64,000 nucleotides of DNA from Turbatrix aceti. Lineage: Eukaryota > Nematoda > Chromadorea > Rhabditida > Panagrolaimidae. Position numbers and translations under genes: made by a program. The notes beneath the pieces are model-generated. The model had not been told where the DNA came from. It did no database searches and was given only the letters and a program-made list of their open reading frames with translations. Below are positions 21,439 through 32,420 of the stretch, one piece after another. The first letter of the stretch is position 1; every line of letters begins with the position of its first letter. The DNA lies in assembly GCA_963969345.1 (NCBI GenBank), contig OZ017769.1:2547600-2611599 (forward strand). The letters are read 5' to 3'.

Positions 21439-22431
21439 ATGTGGTCCTACGTGGTTGCTAGCTGCTTTCAGATTTTTGTTATCATTCTTTGCATCTTCGT
21501 TCTGCTCGGCATCCGAAAAGCGTACGAACACAGTGATGTTCGTCACGATCCGTTTATCTACATTTCATATTTGGCCATGTTCTTCTACATTGGATCAATG
21601 GTAGCATACGAAGATACTGTTTTGACAGGAATCGCTACAAGGGTTAGTGTTTTTGAGTCCTAATTTTTATAAATAGCAATTACTATTTTAGAAAACCGTC
21701 GTCGATTTTCCAGTGGGATCGCTGAAACTCTGGAAGTGTGCCCTAATTATCTTTACGTTTTACGTTCCTATCATCTTGAACATTAATTGGATACTCTACG
21801 TTTTTTGTCACTCGGCTTGGCTCAGCCTCTTTAAACCGCCCCACAGCAGCAATCTGGCTCCGGCCATCATGGTTTTGTCAGCGCAGTTTGTTGTCATGAA
21901 TTATCTATTACAATGTCATCTTCAAGAAAAAGTTGATATATTGCTTTTTGTGCGGATTTGTTCAAGCGGCGGAGAATTTTTGAGAAAAGTAAGTAAGAAT
22001 CCTCCCGGTTCACAATTGAAAGACATGTTTTTAAGTGGTTGAAAAACGTCATATATGACCCAATGTACTGTAGCTGTATCACCTACATTCCTTGTCTGCT
22101 TGCAATTCTTTGGAAGTGGCTAAAGACCGGCCATTCTGACAGATACTGGAGACAGTTTTTAGGTAGCTGTATTTTCGGAGGCATTCAGTACAGTTTCACA
22201 TTTTATTTGAGCTCGTTTTGGCATTTTGCCTTTGTAGTCCACACTATGATACTTATTCACATAGCAACAGTTTTGTGGGTGGATGAAGAAGTTCGTCACT
22301 ACTCCTACACACTTGTCATCGAATTTTTCAATCCGACTATTCCTAGAGCCGTTAATCCATCATCGTTGCAAAGTGAAACTGCAGATGACGTTGTGGTCGG
22401 ATCTGATCTAAAAACTGTTGAGGATAACTAG
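21439..22431 (+). CDS. unrecognised seven-transmembrane protein, copy 2 (298 aa)
   Basis: Exons 21439-21642, 21692-21988 and 22036-22431, all phase 0, introns 49 and 47 nt. The second intron runs GTAAGT...TTTTTAAG; reading through it gives a stop in every copy, so it must be spliced. Seven hydrophobic segments follow: YVVASCFQIFVIILCIFVLL; YISYLAMFFYIGSMVAY; IIFTFYVPIILNINWILYVF; APAIMVLSAQFVVMNYLL; YCSCITYIPCLLAILW; GSCIFGGIQYSFTFYL; AFVVHTMILIHIATVLWV. Conserved loops are RKAYEHSDVRHD, CHSAW..LFKPPH.SNLAP and DEEVRHY.Y.LVIEFFNPTIP before an acidic tail. Topology suggests a GPCR-like protein, but I recognise no established serpentine subfamily and no DRY or NR(Y/F)-P motif. Start chosen from the acceptor 8 nt upstream shared by all copies. 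Confidence 0.78.
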
Positions 22432-23338
22432 CATTTCAAAACGTCAGAACAATCTTTTTCTGCAAAAAAATGAAAAATAAAAATTTTTACTTATTATCAA
22501 TTCAATATACATACTTCTCAGAAAAAACGTTACATTTCTTGTGGATTTGTCATTTTGTCGTTTTATGATCCGATCGACAGCGATCTTTTTCATCTTTTTG
22601 TTGCCATTTTTTGTATAGCTTATCTTAACAAATTATCTTAATCAAAATTTGTTTGATTGAATGTAAATAAAACAAATAAAAACTCATTGATGTCAAAAAT
22701 TCATTACAAAACTTTATGAAAACGTATTATAAAAGCGGGACGATTGCGTAAGCACAGCAAATGCGAAAATAGTATTTTTTTTGTAAGATAATTTGATTTT
22801 TATTAACCCTTATTTTTAAACACAAAGTATTGTATATATTTTTTGATGAAATTTTTTATTATTTAAATTTGGCAAAATTAATTTATTCGACGAGCATGAG
22901 CTGCGAGTTGAAATAAAGTTTCATGCATAAAGAAAATCATTCTATGATTGATGCCGAGAGTGTTGTTGACTAAGAATAAACATGTTTGTGTCTCAAGCAA
23001 GACACCAGTTCACGAGCTCATGTCAGAGAACCACCAACCGAGGAAATTGGCTGATATATGCAAACAGAAAGTCAAGAGTCGTTGTTGTTTCGTCCAGATT
23101 GTGTTTTTTCGGTAATTTTGATGGTTCGCTGTACGTAGGCGTCGATGACGTTTTCTAATAACAGATAAAAATGATGACGCGGATAATTAGAATTTTTTAG
23201 GCATTTTCAGCCCCCGCAAGTTTCCATGAAAATAACACTCCCTGGTCATGCCAACCCTTATAATTGGTCCGACAACCCATAAAAACAGGTGTGGCATGTT
23301 ACAGTCCTACAGACTGCTCTGACATTTTAGCACTAAAA
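22432..23338. other. remnants of duplicated neighbours
   Basis: Contains a short remnant of the 20198 gene's last exon (about 22862-22915), the diverged homologue of the 21055 exon (23072-23166, minus strand) and the conserved 7TM upstream block (about 23205-23338). The segment is a decayed copy of 20.15-21.43 kb. Confidence 0.7.
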
Positions 23339-24322
23339 ATGTGGTCCTACCTGGTTGCAAGCTACTTCCAGCTTTTTATCATCATTCTTTGCATCATCGT
23401 TCTGCTCGGCATCCGAAAGGCGTACGAACACAGTGATGTGCGTCACAATTCTTTTATCTACATATCCTATCTGGCCATGTTCACCTACATCGGACAAATG
23501 GGGGCATACGAAGATACTGTCCTCGTAGGGATCGCTACAGGAGTACAGAGTTTTGAAATCATTATTTAAATAACAATTACTATTTTAGAAATCCGACGTC
23601 GAATATATATCGTGGAGACTCTGGGAGCATGCCCTGATCTACTTTCCGCTTTTCGTTCCGTTTCTCTTAAACGTTAATTGGATGCTCTACTTTTTCTGTC
23701 ACTCGGCTTGGCTCCGCCTCTTTAAACCGCCCCACAACAGCAATCTGGCTCCGATCATCATGATTTTGCCAGCGCACTTTGTTGCCATGAGTTATCTCTT
23801 ACAATGCCATCTTCTGGTAGCAGTTGACGCATTGTATTTAAAGCGGATGTGTCAAAGCGGCAAAGAATTTTCGAGCAAAGTATGTAAGAATCATTCCGGT
23901 GCACAATTAAAAGACATGTTTTTAAGTGGTTGAAAAACGTCATATATGACCCAATGCGCTGTGGCGTCTTTACCTACATTCCTTGTGGGCTTGCAATTCT
24001 TTGGAAGTGGCTTAAAACCGGCCACACCGACAGATACGGGAAACAGTTTTTAGGTAGTTCTATTTTTGGGTCCATTCATTACGGTTTACTATATTATTTT
24101 AACTTATTTGTGGATTTTACGTTTGTGGACCACACTATAATAGTTATCCACATCGCCATAGTTTTGTGGGTGGATGAAGAAGTTCGTCACTACACTTACA
24201 TACTTGTCATCGAATTTTTCAATCCGACTATTCCTACAGCCGTCAATCCACTATCGTTGCAAAGTGAAACTGCAGATGACGTTGTGGTCGGATCTGATCC
24301 AAAAACCATTGAGAAGATTTAA
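23339..24322 (+). CDS. unrecognised seven-transmembrane protein, copy 3 (296 aa)
   Basis: Exons 23339-23542, 23589-23879 and 23927-24322, with the same phases as copy 2 and the same 47-nt second intron (GTATGT...TTTTTAAG). The frame is intact through all seven segments and the FFNPTIPTAVNPLSLQ tail. The second exon is two codons shorter, with the loop after its start changed to KSDVEYISWRLWEH. Conservation of the frame while introns and loops drift indicates a functional gene. An extra A in the upstream block excludes initiation at the upstream ATG. Confidence 0.77.
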
Positions 24323-24764
24323 TTCGGTCACTAAGATTTGAAATTCGTCAGAACAATCTTTTTCTACGAAAAAATTAAAAGTAAAAAGTTTATAAAAAAT
24401 ACTGATTATTTCAAAGTAACATACATACGTTCAGAAAAAAACACGTCACATTATTCACAATGTTATTTTTTTTGTGCATTTCTTGTGGGTTTGTCATTTT
24501 GTCATTCTCTGATACGATTTTTATCTTTGGGGTCCAGTAACAGTTAAAAATAATGCCTCCTATAATTAGGTTGAAAATGAAGAAATCGTAAAATTTTTGT
24601 CCGATATAAAAATTATTAAAAACATTTTTCGGATGAATTTTAGGACTTGAAAAAATTACGATCACTTTCAAAAAAATGATCGTGCCGATAAGATTTGCAT
24701 GATCGTAAATTTCTGCCCGCGCGATTTCTTTCGTGCCATTCACCACATCCGCGACCTCAAATAA

Positions 24765-25239
24765 ATGCCGTCGACGGCGACACCCACGCCTGTCCGGCCG
24801 GAGGTGCTTCACAAACGCAAACTCAACGACGAGGCTCTCTCTTCCCTGGCGAAGAAGCCCAAGATGCGTCGCCTAGTCTCTGAATCCGAGGAATTGTCTG
24901 CGGCAAGTCGCCTCTTCCCTTGGCATCTGTCAATTTGTTTTGTTTCAGAAAGTTGATCAAGCGAAACCTACGGCGAAGACCATAACCCCAGTTGTCGACA
25001 GCCGTAGTGGTCCACCCAGTCGACCACCGCCGGGAACGCCGCATCCCACACGGTTACCCAAGCCCGGAGCCGGCAATTACGATGCGTCCGCGGCATTCAA
25101 ACGTGCACTCCTTGACAAAGTCGAAGAACGCCTCGCTGACTTCGAAGTCGAGTGCCACGAAGGCATCGATCGGATTATTGACACGTTCACCAAGAGACTG
25201 GAATCCGTCGTTCGGGGCAGAATCAGCGATGGGGAGTGA
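24765..25239 (+). CDS. small basic protein with GC-AG intron (142 aa)
   Basis: Exons 24765-24902 and 24949-25239. The first ends TCTGCG and is followed by GCAAGT, the consensus GC-AG donor; the acceptor is TTTGTTTCAG, giving a 46-nt phase-0 intron. A GT donor one codon later would bring an immediate stop. The N-terminal exon has clusters KRK and KKPKMRR that could be nuclear localisation signals; a Pro-rich linker (PPSRPPPGTPHP) leads to an amphipathic helix rich in charged residues (LLDKVEERLADFEVE). No domain is recognised. Codon use is clearly coding, GC-richer than the surroundings. Confidence 0.65.
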
Positions 25240-25740
25240 AAAAAGGGTACTTTTTTGGTGGATAATAATATTTGTGCTTTACCCCCTTTCATTTCATTTT
25301 TCATTTACTTACCGTAGACCCGGCGAAATTTGTTTGCTTCTGAAAATTAGGGAACACGGATTTTACTGGGTTTTCAAGTGAATAATTAGTAATTTTATGT
25401 TTTTGACAAGCTTGACGTTAAAAGGTTTTTGATTCCCAATTTTGCGCCGATGCCGAATTTGATAAAAGATTCTTTTTGAGTGATGATTCACCGTCTTCAT
25501 ATTTATTTTTATTTTTATTTTTGTTTATTTACCGTACCTCTGTCGATGGATGTCGACGTGGAGTCCGAAAGTCGTGAAGTCCTGATGAGGCATGTTTGCG
25601 CTACTGCCCCCAGAGTGCGCACCGGAAAATAAATGTTTTTCACGTTTTCTAAGTGTTTTTCTGAACTACTACGTTTTTTTCTCTGCGTAGCAAAGTCGGC
25701 CACAGTGTCTCATGAATATTCAGATAAAACCAGTTACTTC

Positions 25741-25747
25741 TATAAAA
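25741..25747 (+). promoter_or_regulatory. TATA box of the lectin-like gene
   Basis: TATAAAA lies 53 bp upstream of the ATG at 25794, the spacing also seen at the saposin-like genes. Confidence 0.5.
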
Positions 25748-25793
25748 GAAATACTGTGAGCGACAGAATATCATTCTTGACAGATTTTTCACA

Positions 25794-26653
25794 ATGAAAG
25801 AAAAATTCTTCCTACTCGTTGTTTTTGTCGTTTGGACGACCGTTGCTCTCACCTCCTCCGAGCAGGGTTGTCCGGATGATAGCTATAAGTTTGCGAGAAT
25901 TAATAATGTCCCGAGATGTTACAAAACCCTCGAAATCAAGGAAGAGGAAGTAGATCGTTGCAAGTTCAACGATGTTTGTCGTCCGCTTCATCAAAAAGCC
26001 GTTCCCGCATCCGTGCATTCTGAAGAAGAACAGAAGTTTATGAGTACGTTTTTGGCTGTTATTTAAAAAAAAATTAAATACATATTCCAGCGAGTGTGGT
26101 GACAGAAATCTGGACCCTTATTGGTGAACTTATACAGTGCCCCAACGAACACCACGATCCGAATCTATTCACCCAAGTAGATGGCTCTCCCCTTGCTTAC
26201 CCCATCGACATCTTGAACAACGTCGAAGATCCCGAACTCATGGTCATGCTGGTGAAGGACTCCGGTAAGACGGATGAGGTCGGATTGCACCCTTTCTTCA
26301 AATACGGTGCCGTAACAAAGCAGGTGCTTTGCAGCATTGACCTGAAAGTTCATTGTCCAAGTAGGTACTATCCTCTGGTTCCCAACGAAGAGGTAACGAA
26401 TCAAACAGTATGCGTTAGTAAGCTCGGAATTCCGTCTACCCACAGTAAGGTAAGCAATATCTCGTAGATTCAAAAAAATTATAACACCAAACTTTTATTG
26501 TAGAACCTGGATTCGCATTGCAAGTTGCGCGATGAGAGATCGTCGGTTTTGAATCATTCTACTCTGCCAGAAAAAGAGAAGAAAGCTTATAACACACTTA
26601 TAAAAAATGTACGCAACATCGTTGTTTGCTCCATCCCTGTCGTCGTTCCATAA
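25794..26653 (+). CDS. secreted C-type-lectin-like protein (252 aa)
   Basis: Exons 25794-26043, 26091-26449 and 26504-26653. A signal peptide (MKEKFFLLVVFVVWTTVALT) precedes a lectin-like fold: CYK..., then ASVHSEEEQKFM, the typical 'xSIHSxEEN' helix of C-type lectins, then LIGELIQC, QVDGSPLAYP (the usual W-x-DG-S-x-x-x-Y strand) and C-terminal Cys. The canonical Ca-binding EPN/QPD and WND motifs are not visible, so sugar binding is doubtful. Many nematode clec proteins are secreted and induced by infection. A truncated relative is at 30099-30251. Confidence 0.7.
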
Positions 26654-27289
26654 TGCAAAGTTTTGAACTCTCATTATGATATAAATGTGCAAAGGTCGAT
26701 TTTTGAAACGCGTATGAATTGGACAATCAGTAGATTATTTATGTTGATAACTTTACAAAAAACTGTTTTCATACATTATATAGTATTTCAAACGGGTATT
26801 TAAACATTAAAAAATGACTTTTGACTTTGAATCAGAAAACTGCACACGAAGTCAAGAAATTTAAAAGATTCTCGACATTCAATGCTACAGAATGATTTTT
26901 TAATGCATTTCAAGTAGGCTGTTAATTTTAAGAGTGAAAAAGTTTTGCCTTTTCCTAAAACGCTCGACAAGGAAAAAAACCTAAACATTTCGGGATTCGA
27001 GAAGCTCTCGATGCCTTGGTCAGTGATCAATAATGACAACTGCAGTTTACGCGATACACGCATCCGTAATGCGTTTTTGATAACTTCAATTTCGAAATAC
27101 GTTTATATAATGCTCCAAAACTTCGAAATTTTGTGCATCACTGGCGGAGCTTATTTCAAACGTAATAATATAGTGACACAGGACTCGGTTGCTCGATAAT
27201 AACACAGGACTCGGACTCGGTTGCTCGGTTGCGTGTTTCTGCTATTTTTTTGCTTTTGTGTGATTCGTTTTTTTGATTTCAGAATAGTA
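26654..27289. other. intergenic, no gene seen
   Basis: AT-rich, with an 18-bp imperfect direct repeat of ACACAGGACTCGG near 27180-27210. It ends in TTTTTTGATTTCAG at 27269-27282, the likely trans-splice acceptor of the next gene. Confidence 0.45.
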
Positions 27290-28596
27290 ATGATTTTGAT
27301 TAAAAAAGCGTCCATGAATCAACCAAGTGTTAAACGACTTCCTCTAAGCCTTGCGTACGTGAAAAAGCTTTATTCTTTGCTCATGAAGAGTTCAAATGGC
27401 GCAAAGGCTGGTAAATGTATTCGAAATCTTATTTTATCATCTCCCATAATGTCAGCCTGTTTTGACCAGTTCATGGAGGGCTTTAAGGTTATCGTTCGTG
27501 ATCAGCGTCATCTATATTTCGTAAGTTTTTTTTATTTTAGTACAAATTTGGGAAATAAATATACTATAAACAGAGTTCGTACCCAGTTTGGCATTTGTCT
27601 ATATTTTAGTTTGACAAGAAAACGAACTCCAGCTCTGATAAAGACGCCATTTACGTTAAAGTAGGGACAGATTTTTCATGGATTGCTCCGTTTATCACAC
27701 ACCTTGTCATCAATGTTTGTCCTCCGGATGGAAAAGCACCTTGTTGGGCATACGACATGCTTTTGCAAACGAGCAGCGCTTTAAGTGCGTTATGAAACAT
27801 GTATCATACATGTTACATAATCCATTAACCACGCTTTCAGGTTTCTTCCATTTTTGGGTGCCAGAACGGATTCACAATCCTCTGCATTCTAATTTGATAC
27901 CATTCATTCGAAGACACTTCCCTAATCTTAGGACGATTCATGGTCCGGTTGAGCTTTTTCTTCAGCTTCCTTCAAATCCTGCAGAACCCAGGAATTTCGA
28001 TGCTGTTACCATTTCTGTTCAAAATAGGGATTTTTCCACGCGTCGGGTGTTGGCTGACCTCCAGGTAAGTTGTCTTACGTTCAACTTGTCGTTTACCCAA
28101 TTTTTTTCAACTTCTAGACCCTTTTCAAAACCAAACGGTTTACGACAACTGATCTTGGGTTCAAATTCATTGAGTTTTCCAACAGCTGCTTCGACTTTGT
28201 CAGAGCCTTCATCAAAGTCTTGAAGAAGTCCAAAATCCAGTACGTCAACTGATTTTGCATTTTTAGAAATTTTTTTGTAGGATGCCTGAAACTCAAAGCA
28301 TCACTGTCAAAATGCCGGTTTTAACCCCGCGTTTCTCTGCTGGTGTCCTGGTCAAAGCCCTGTACGCCGTTTTTCCAAAATTGCAAACCCTGATTCTCGA
28401 CTTCAGTTTTTCTACTGTATACATTTATTTGACAATCTTAAATCCACACTTAACGTTTTTTTAGGATTTGCACGATTGCACACGCCGGGATAGTGACCGC
28501 AATTTTATGTCTCGAGAATTCGAAAAAATGCCGCCTCAACTTTCGATTCAACTTTTTTTGGGTGCATACTCACAAAAAAAAGAGTTAACACTTTGA
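27290..28596 (+). CDS. six-exon gene of unknown function (about 339 aa)
   Basis: Exons 27290-27520, 27610-27784, 27841-28064, 28118-28239, 28281-28416 and 28465-28596; all junctions keep frame with GT...AG ends. The ATG follows an acceptor by eight bases. No signal peptide or membrane segment. Middle exons carry FFHFWVPERIHNPLHSNLIP and FPNLRTIHGPVELFLQLP, and exon 5 ends FPKLQTLILDFSF, a leucine-rich-repeat-like strand; this layout recalls nematode F-box proteins with variable substrate-binding C-termini, but no F-box is evident, so the assignment is tentative. Exon 6 may end in transposon-derived sequence (see findings), so the last 10 residues are uncertain. Confidence 0.55.
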
Positions 28597-28945
28597 AGTG
28601 TAAAACGGCGTCACACTTATATGAATGACGTATAACACTTTGAAAGAATGAATCTCGAAAAAAATTGTCCTCCATGTTGTTAAGTAAATATAAATGCGGC
28701 AAACGCTAATATGCACGTGTACCAATTACAGATGAACTGTGGCCTTACCAAGAATTATGAATAAATTTTACAGAACCATGATTGCCTATTCTATCGGCAC
28801 CATCGTCCGAAGACCATCGCGTGCGCGCGCATCGGCTGCATGTTGCATGTTGAGGGCGTGGTTCTGGCTTGCCATAGTGACAGGATGCAGATGTGTAACA
28901 CTTGTTGAAACCTTTTTTTTAATTTTTATGCTGAAAAAAATATAC

Positions 28946-29794
28946 TCAAGCATTAAGAAGCAACAACAAAAAGCAAACCAACCCGGATAATGTAAAGAAA
29001 ATTAGGGAGCTGGTGCCACAGTTTAAAATCCATAACCAATTTACGGCAATCGAAAGATTGTCATCGTCATCACATATAGAACAAAAGTTAAGTCCCACAT
29101 TTAACAAAACATTAATTGTTGTTATAATACCGGACTGAACAATAATTTTTATATCGGACTTGAATTTTGACGCTGTACCATGTTTTTTTCGCTGCAATAT
29201 TTTGTACCGTTAAGATGAGTATGAAAATAAGGCAAAGAAACATACTTTATAAATAACTCCAAAAAATAAAACAATGTGTATGCATTCCGAAACAAGAAAG
29301 CAAATCATAGAAACTCCGAAATTTGTTAGGATTGTATAATTTCCAGAACTGGCCAGCCATACACGAAAAAGAGGATCATAATATACGTATGGAGAAATTG
29401 GAATAAAAGCCAAAAAGATACATGCTATGATTGCATACCACCATTTCATGCCATGTGGCGAAAAGACTCGTTGCTCGACGGAAGGGTAAAAAAACAATAC
29501 ACAACGATTTAATGACAAGACGAAATGGGTGACCCCGTAGGCAGCATATGAGGCTAGAAGAATTGCTCCAAGTATTTGCGATGTATACTTGTTATAGATT
29601 TCGACAAAAGCCGTAAATATACCGCTGATTAAATGTACGGCGAGTTGGAAGATATTCAAAATGCTTATAATGACAATAAATTTGTAAGCATTGTGCTGCA
29701 TAAGTTGAGCGTTTTTACAGATGATTACAATTAGAATCACACTGAAAAGAATAAGGCACGTACACGACGCAACAACTATTAGTCCGTAAAGCAT
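28946..29794 (-). CDS. serpentine chemoreceptor, Srx-like (copy G2)
   Basis: Exons 29246-29794 and 28946-29191, intron 54 nt (GTATGT...TTGCAG), phase 0; 264 residues from the ATG that aligns with the starts of the other copies (MLYGLIVVASC). An upstream in-frame extension to 29938 is possible. TM3 ends LSLNRCVLFFYPSVEQRVFS, TM4 is WWYAIIACIFLAF. The second exon stops soon after TM7 (LSGLVCFLLL). Its 3' flank (28796-28890) is similar, inverted, to the coding tail of G1 at 12830-12925, so G1's tail was recruited or G2's was lost. Confidence 0.75.
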
Positions 29795-30098
29795 GATGTG
29801 TTCATGTATGTATGTATAGTCGAAACAGGTTTTTACACATTTTGCATTGCTTTCGGCAACCCGACTGCAAGCGTATAAGGGATTGGCCAATCGATTGGTT
29901 TTCTTACTTATGACCAAATTGATATGAAACAAAAGCAAAATGAAAGAGAGTGGTTATGCCATTTGAAAAAAATGTTTATGTCGAGTCATACCAAGTTCAA
30001 ACGGGGCATTTATTATGAATATTCACATCAAATTCAACTAATCGCTTCTTTAAAAGCAACCAAATAGACTAATGATCAGCATTGAAAGATTTTTCAGA

Positions 30099-30251
30099 AT
30101 GCAAGAAAAACTCTTTCTACTCGTTGTTTTTGTCGTTCGGACGACCGTTGCTCTCACCTCATCCGAGCAAAGTTGTCCCGATGATGAGTTTGCGAGAATC
30201 AATAATGTCCCGAGATGTTACAAAACCCTTGAAATCAATCAGACACTTTAA
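30099..30251 (+). pseudogene. lectin-like gene fragment
   Basis: The first 50 codons match exon 1 of the 25794 gene at the DNA level (signal peptide, SCPDDEFARINNVPRCYKTLEI), then the similarity stops and a TAA follows. There is no second exon. It is a truncated duplicate. Confidence 0.8.
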
Positions 30252-30441
30252 AGGATGCCAGAAACTTTCCTTTGAAATTTTAATTTCAACAATCACGCAT
30301 TTGGCTTTGCATGCTTCACATTTATTGAATGTTATTTTACCAATTAGTTAAAATGTATTATCAAACAAGTGACAAAACACAGACCTGACAATAGCGGTGA
30401 TCTCATGCTGTTCGACGAGATGGAATACAATGATCAACTTT

Positions 30442-30588
30442 TTAATCATCTCCTGGAACACATTCTCCACTTTCTAAGCATATAAACCCTGGAGGGCAAT
30501 CAAGACTATTTATACAATCTCCATTGACAAAAAAAAGGACAAACACGAAAAAGACGAAAACAAAGACAGTGTTAATCATCAGCTTCAT
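30442..30588 (-). CDS. very small secreted Cys-rich peptide (48 aa)
   Basis: The ATG at 30588 gives a strong signal peptide (MKLMINTVFVFVFFVFVLFF) and a mature peptide of about 25 residues with four evenly spaced Cys (C-x5-C-x5-C-x5-C) around DCPPGFIC and a GECV end. The pattern resembles half of an EB or dickkopf-type module. An in-frame ATG further upstream would bury the signal peptide and is unlikely. Function unknown; probably an effector or defence peptide. Confidence 0.55.
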   Translation of the reverse strand: MKLMINTVFVFVFFVFVLFFVNGDCINSLDCPPGFICLESGECVPGDD

Positions 30589-30716
30589 TGTTGTAACAAA
30601 CCGTTTGGTTGACGATGCAGGATTGTAAGTGAAGTGGTTACAGTGCTGTATACGATTTAGTGCTGATGCGTTTTTGCTTATGTACACACGATCTAAAGGG
30701 CGTGGTTTTAAGCTAA

Positions 30717-31330
30717 CAAGGAAAGTGTCAGGGTTCATTTTGGAATTTCTTCACGAAACTTTGCCAAAAGTTTGATTTTACTACGAGAAGTTTATACTGA
30801 AAAATTCAGTTGCACCGCTCATGATCTGACAGAGTTACGGTAGTCGAAAATCACGTTTTTGCCATTTTTGACGATTTTTGGCACGTTCTAGCTAACAAAC
30901 AACGTTATTTTCAAAATCAGGGTGTGCATCAATCGACGTAGTTTTGCATGGAGAATCAGATAAAAATATAAAAATTTAGGTTTGCCACCTTAAAAAATGC
31001 CGAAATTTGCATTTGAAAAGAGGTCACAATGCCAACATTGGTTTCGGCATTTTTCAAGGTCACAACCCTACGTTATTATATGTTTATCTGATTCTCCATG
31101 CAAAACTACGTCGATTGATGCACACCCTGATTTTGAAAATAACGTTGTTTGTTAGCTAGAACGTGCCAAAAATCGTCAAAAATGGCAAAAACGTGATTTT
31201 CGACTACCGTAACTCTGTCAGATCATGAGCGGTGCAACTGAATTTTTCAGTATAAGCTTCTCATAGTAAAATCAAACTTTTGGCAAAGTTTCGTGAAGAA
31301 ATTCCAAAATGAACTCTGACACTTTCCTTG
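30717..31330. mobile_element. palindromic MITE, PIF/Harbinger-like (614 bp)
   Basis: The element is a near-perfect palindrome with arms of roughly 270 bp (CAAGGAAAGTGTCAG... / ...CTGACACTTTCCTTG) around a centre of about 80 bp near 31024. It is flanked by the 3-bp repeat TAA (30714-30716 and 31331-31333), the target preference of PIF/Harbinger elements. It has no ORF. A diverged relative of one arm lies at about 54480-54760. Confidence 0.8.
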
Positions 31331-31334
31331 TAAG

Positions 31335-32220
31335 TGCACACCAAATCTATAGATCGCCATGGGTGTGGGGGAAACATAATGGATTTTTCAAGTTTTAACA
31401 GAAGCGTCAATTTCTTTTTACACGTTCTAAATATAACACAATTACACATTTTTTAAAAGTGTATTTTTATTGCGGCAAACCCTTAAACAAGCACACCTCA
31501 AGCCTTTTGAAAAAATTTTACAGCAGCAAGGGAGATGGATGTGTAACACCAGTAGAAACAGTTTTTCTTATTTTTATGCTAAAAACAAGTTTAATTTATG
31601 CTTAATTTTATGTCAAAACTGATAGGAAACAAACCAACCCGGATAAAGCAAAAAAAACAACGGAGTTGATGCCACAGTTCAAAATCGATAAACAATTGAC
31701 CGCGCTCCTGAGTGTCGCGTTGTTGGCACATAACATACAAAAGTTGAATCCCACATTCAACAAAATATTTACCGTTGTTATAATAGCGGACTGAATAATA
31801 ATTTTTATGTCAGATTTATAATTTGAAGATGTTCCATATTTTTTGCGCTGCAACAATAAATATTACAACAAAACACAAACGTGTTGTTTTTAAATCGTGT
31901 CGCATTGCGAGCCGATTTGTGACCGGCGATTAAGTAAATTTACAACTTTTGCAGACACTTTTAAAATTGTAAAAAAAAGTTATAAAAAATTATTCAGATG
32001 CCGGATTCTGAAGATTGGGTTTCAGAAATTTTTGAATATTTATTTTACAACTCGTTTGTTTTGAAAAGCAAAAAACTGATTTCGTTTTAGAAAAAGTTTC
32101 TTGGCACGAGTAATCAATTTGTTATACTCAACTTTTTCAAGAAACATTTGACCGTGCATATTTTGCTTCAAGGGGGGGTCAAAGGACTATTTTATCGGTT
32201 CGCAGCGTGGATTATAAAAT
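31335..32220. repeat. contig-end duplicate, left copy
   Basis: 886 bp identical to 32421-33310 apart from one 4-bp indel near 31374. It lies immediately left of the gap while its twin lies immediately right, so the two are most likely the overlapping ends of one sequence. Confidence 0.85.
31608..31847 (-). pseudogene. duplicate of serpentine receptor exon 2 (probable assembly artefact)
   Basis: Identical to exon 2 of the G3 gene at 32698-32937. No first exon accompanies it between the gap and here. See the contig-end duplicate. Confidence 0.7.
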
Positions 32221-32420
32221 NNNNNNNNNNNNNNNNNNNNNNNNNNNNNNNNNNNNNNNNNNNNNNNNNNNNNNNNNNNNNNNNNNNNNNNNNNNNNNNN
32301 NNNNNNNNNNNNNNNNNNNNNNNNNNNNNNNNNNNNNNNNNNNNNNNNNNNNNNNNNNNNNNNNNNNNNNNNNNNNNNNNNNNNNNNNNNNNNNNNNNNN
32401 NNNNNNNNNNNNNNNNNNNN
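32221..32420. other. assembly gap (200 N)
   Basis: Exactly 200 N between two nearly identical 0.89-kb sequences; probably a false gap. Confidence 0.9.
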
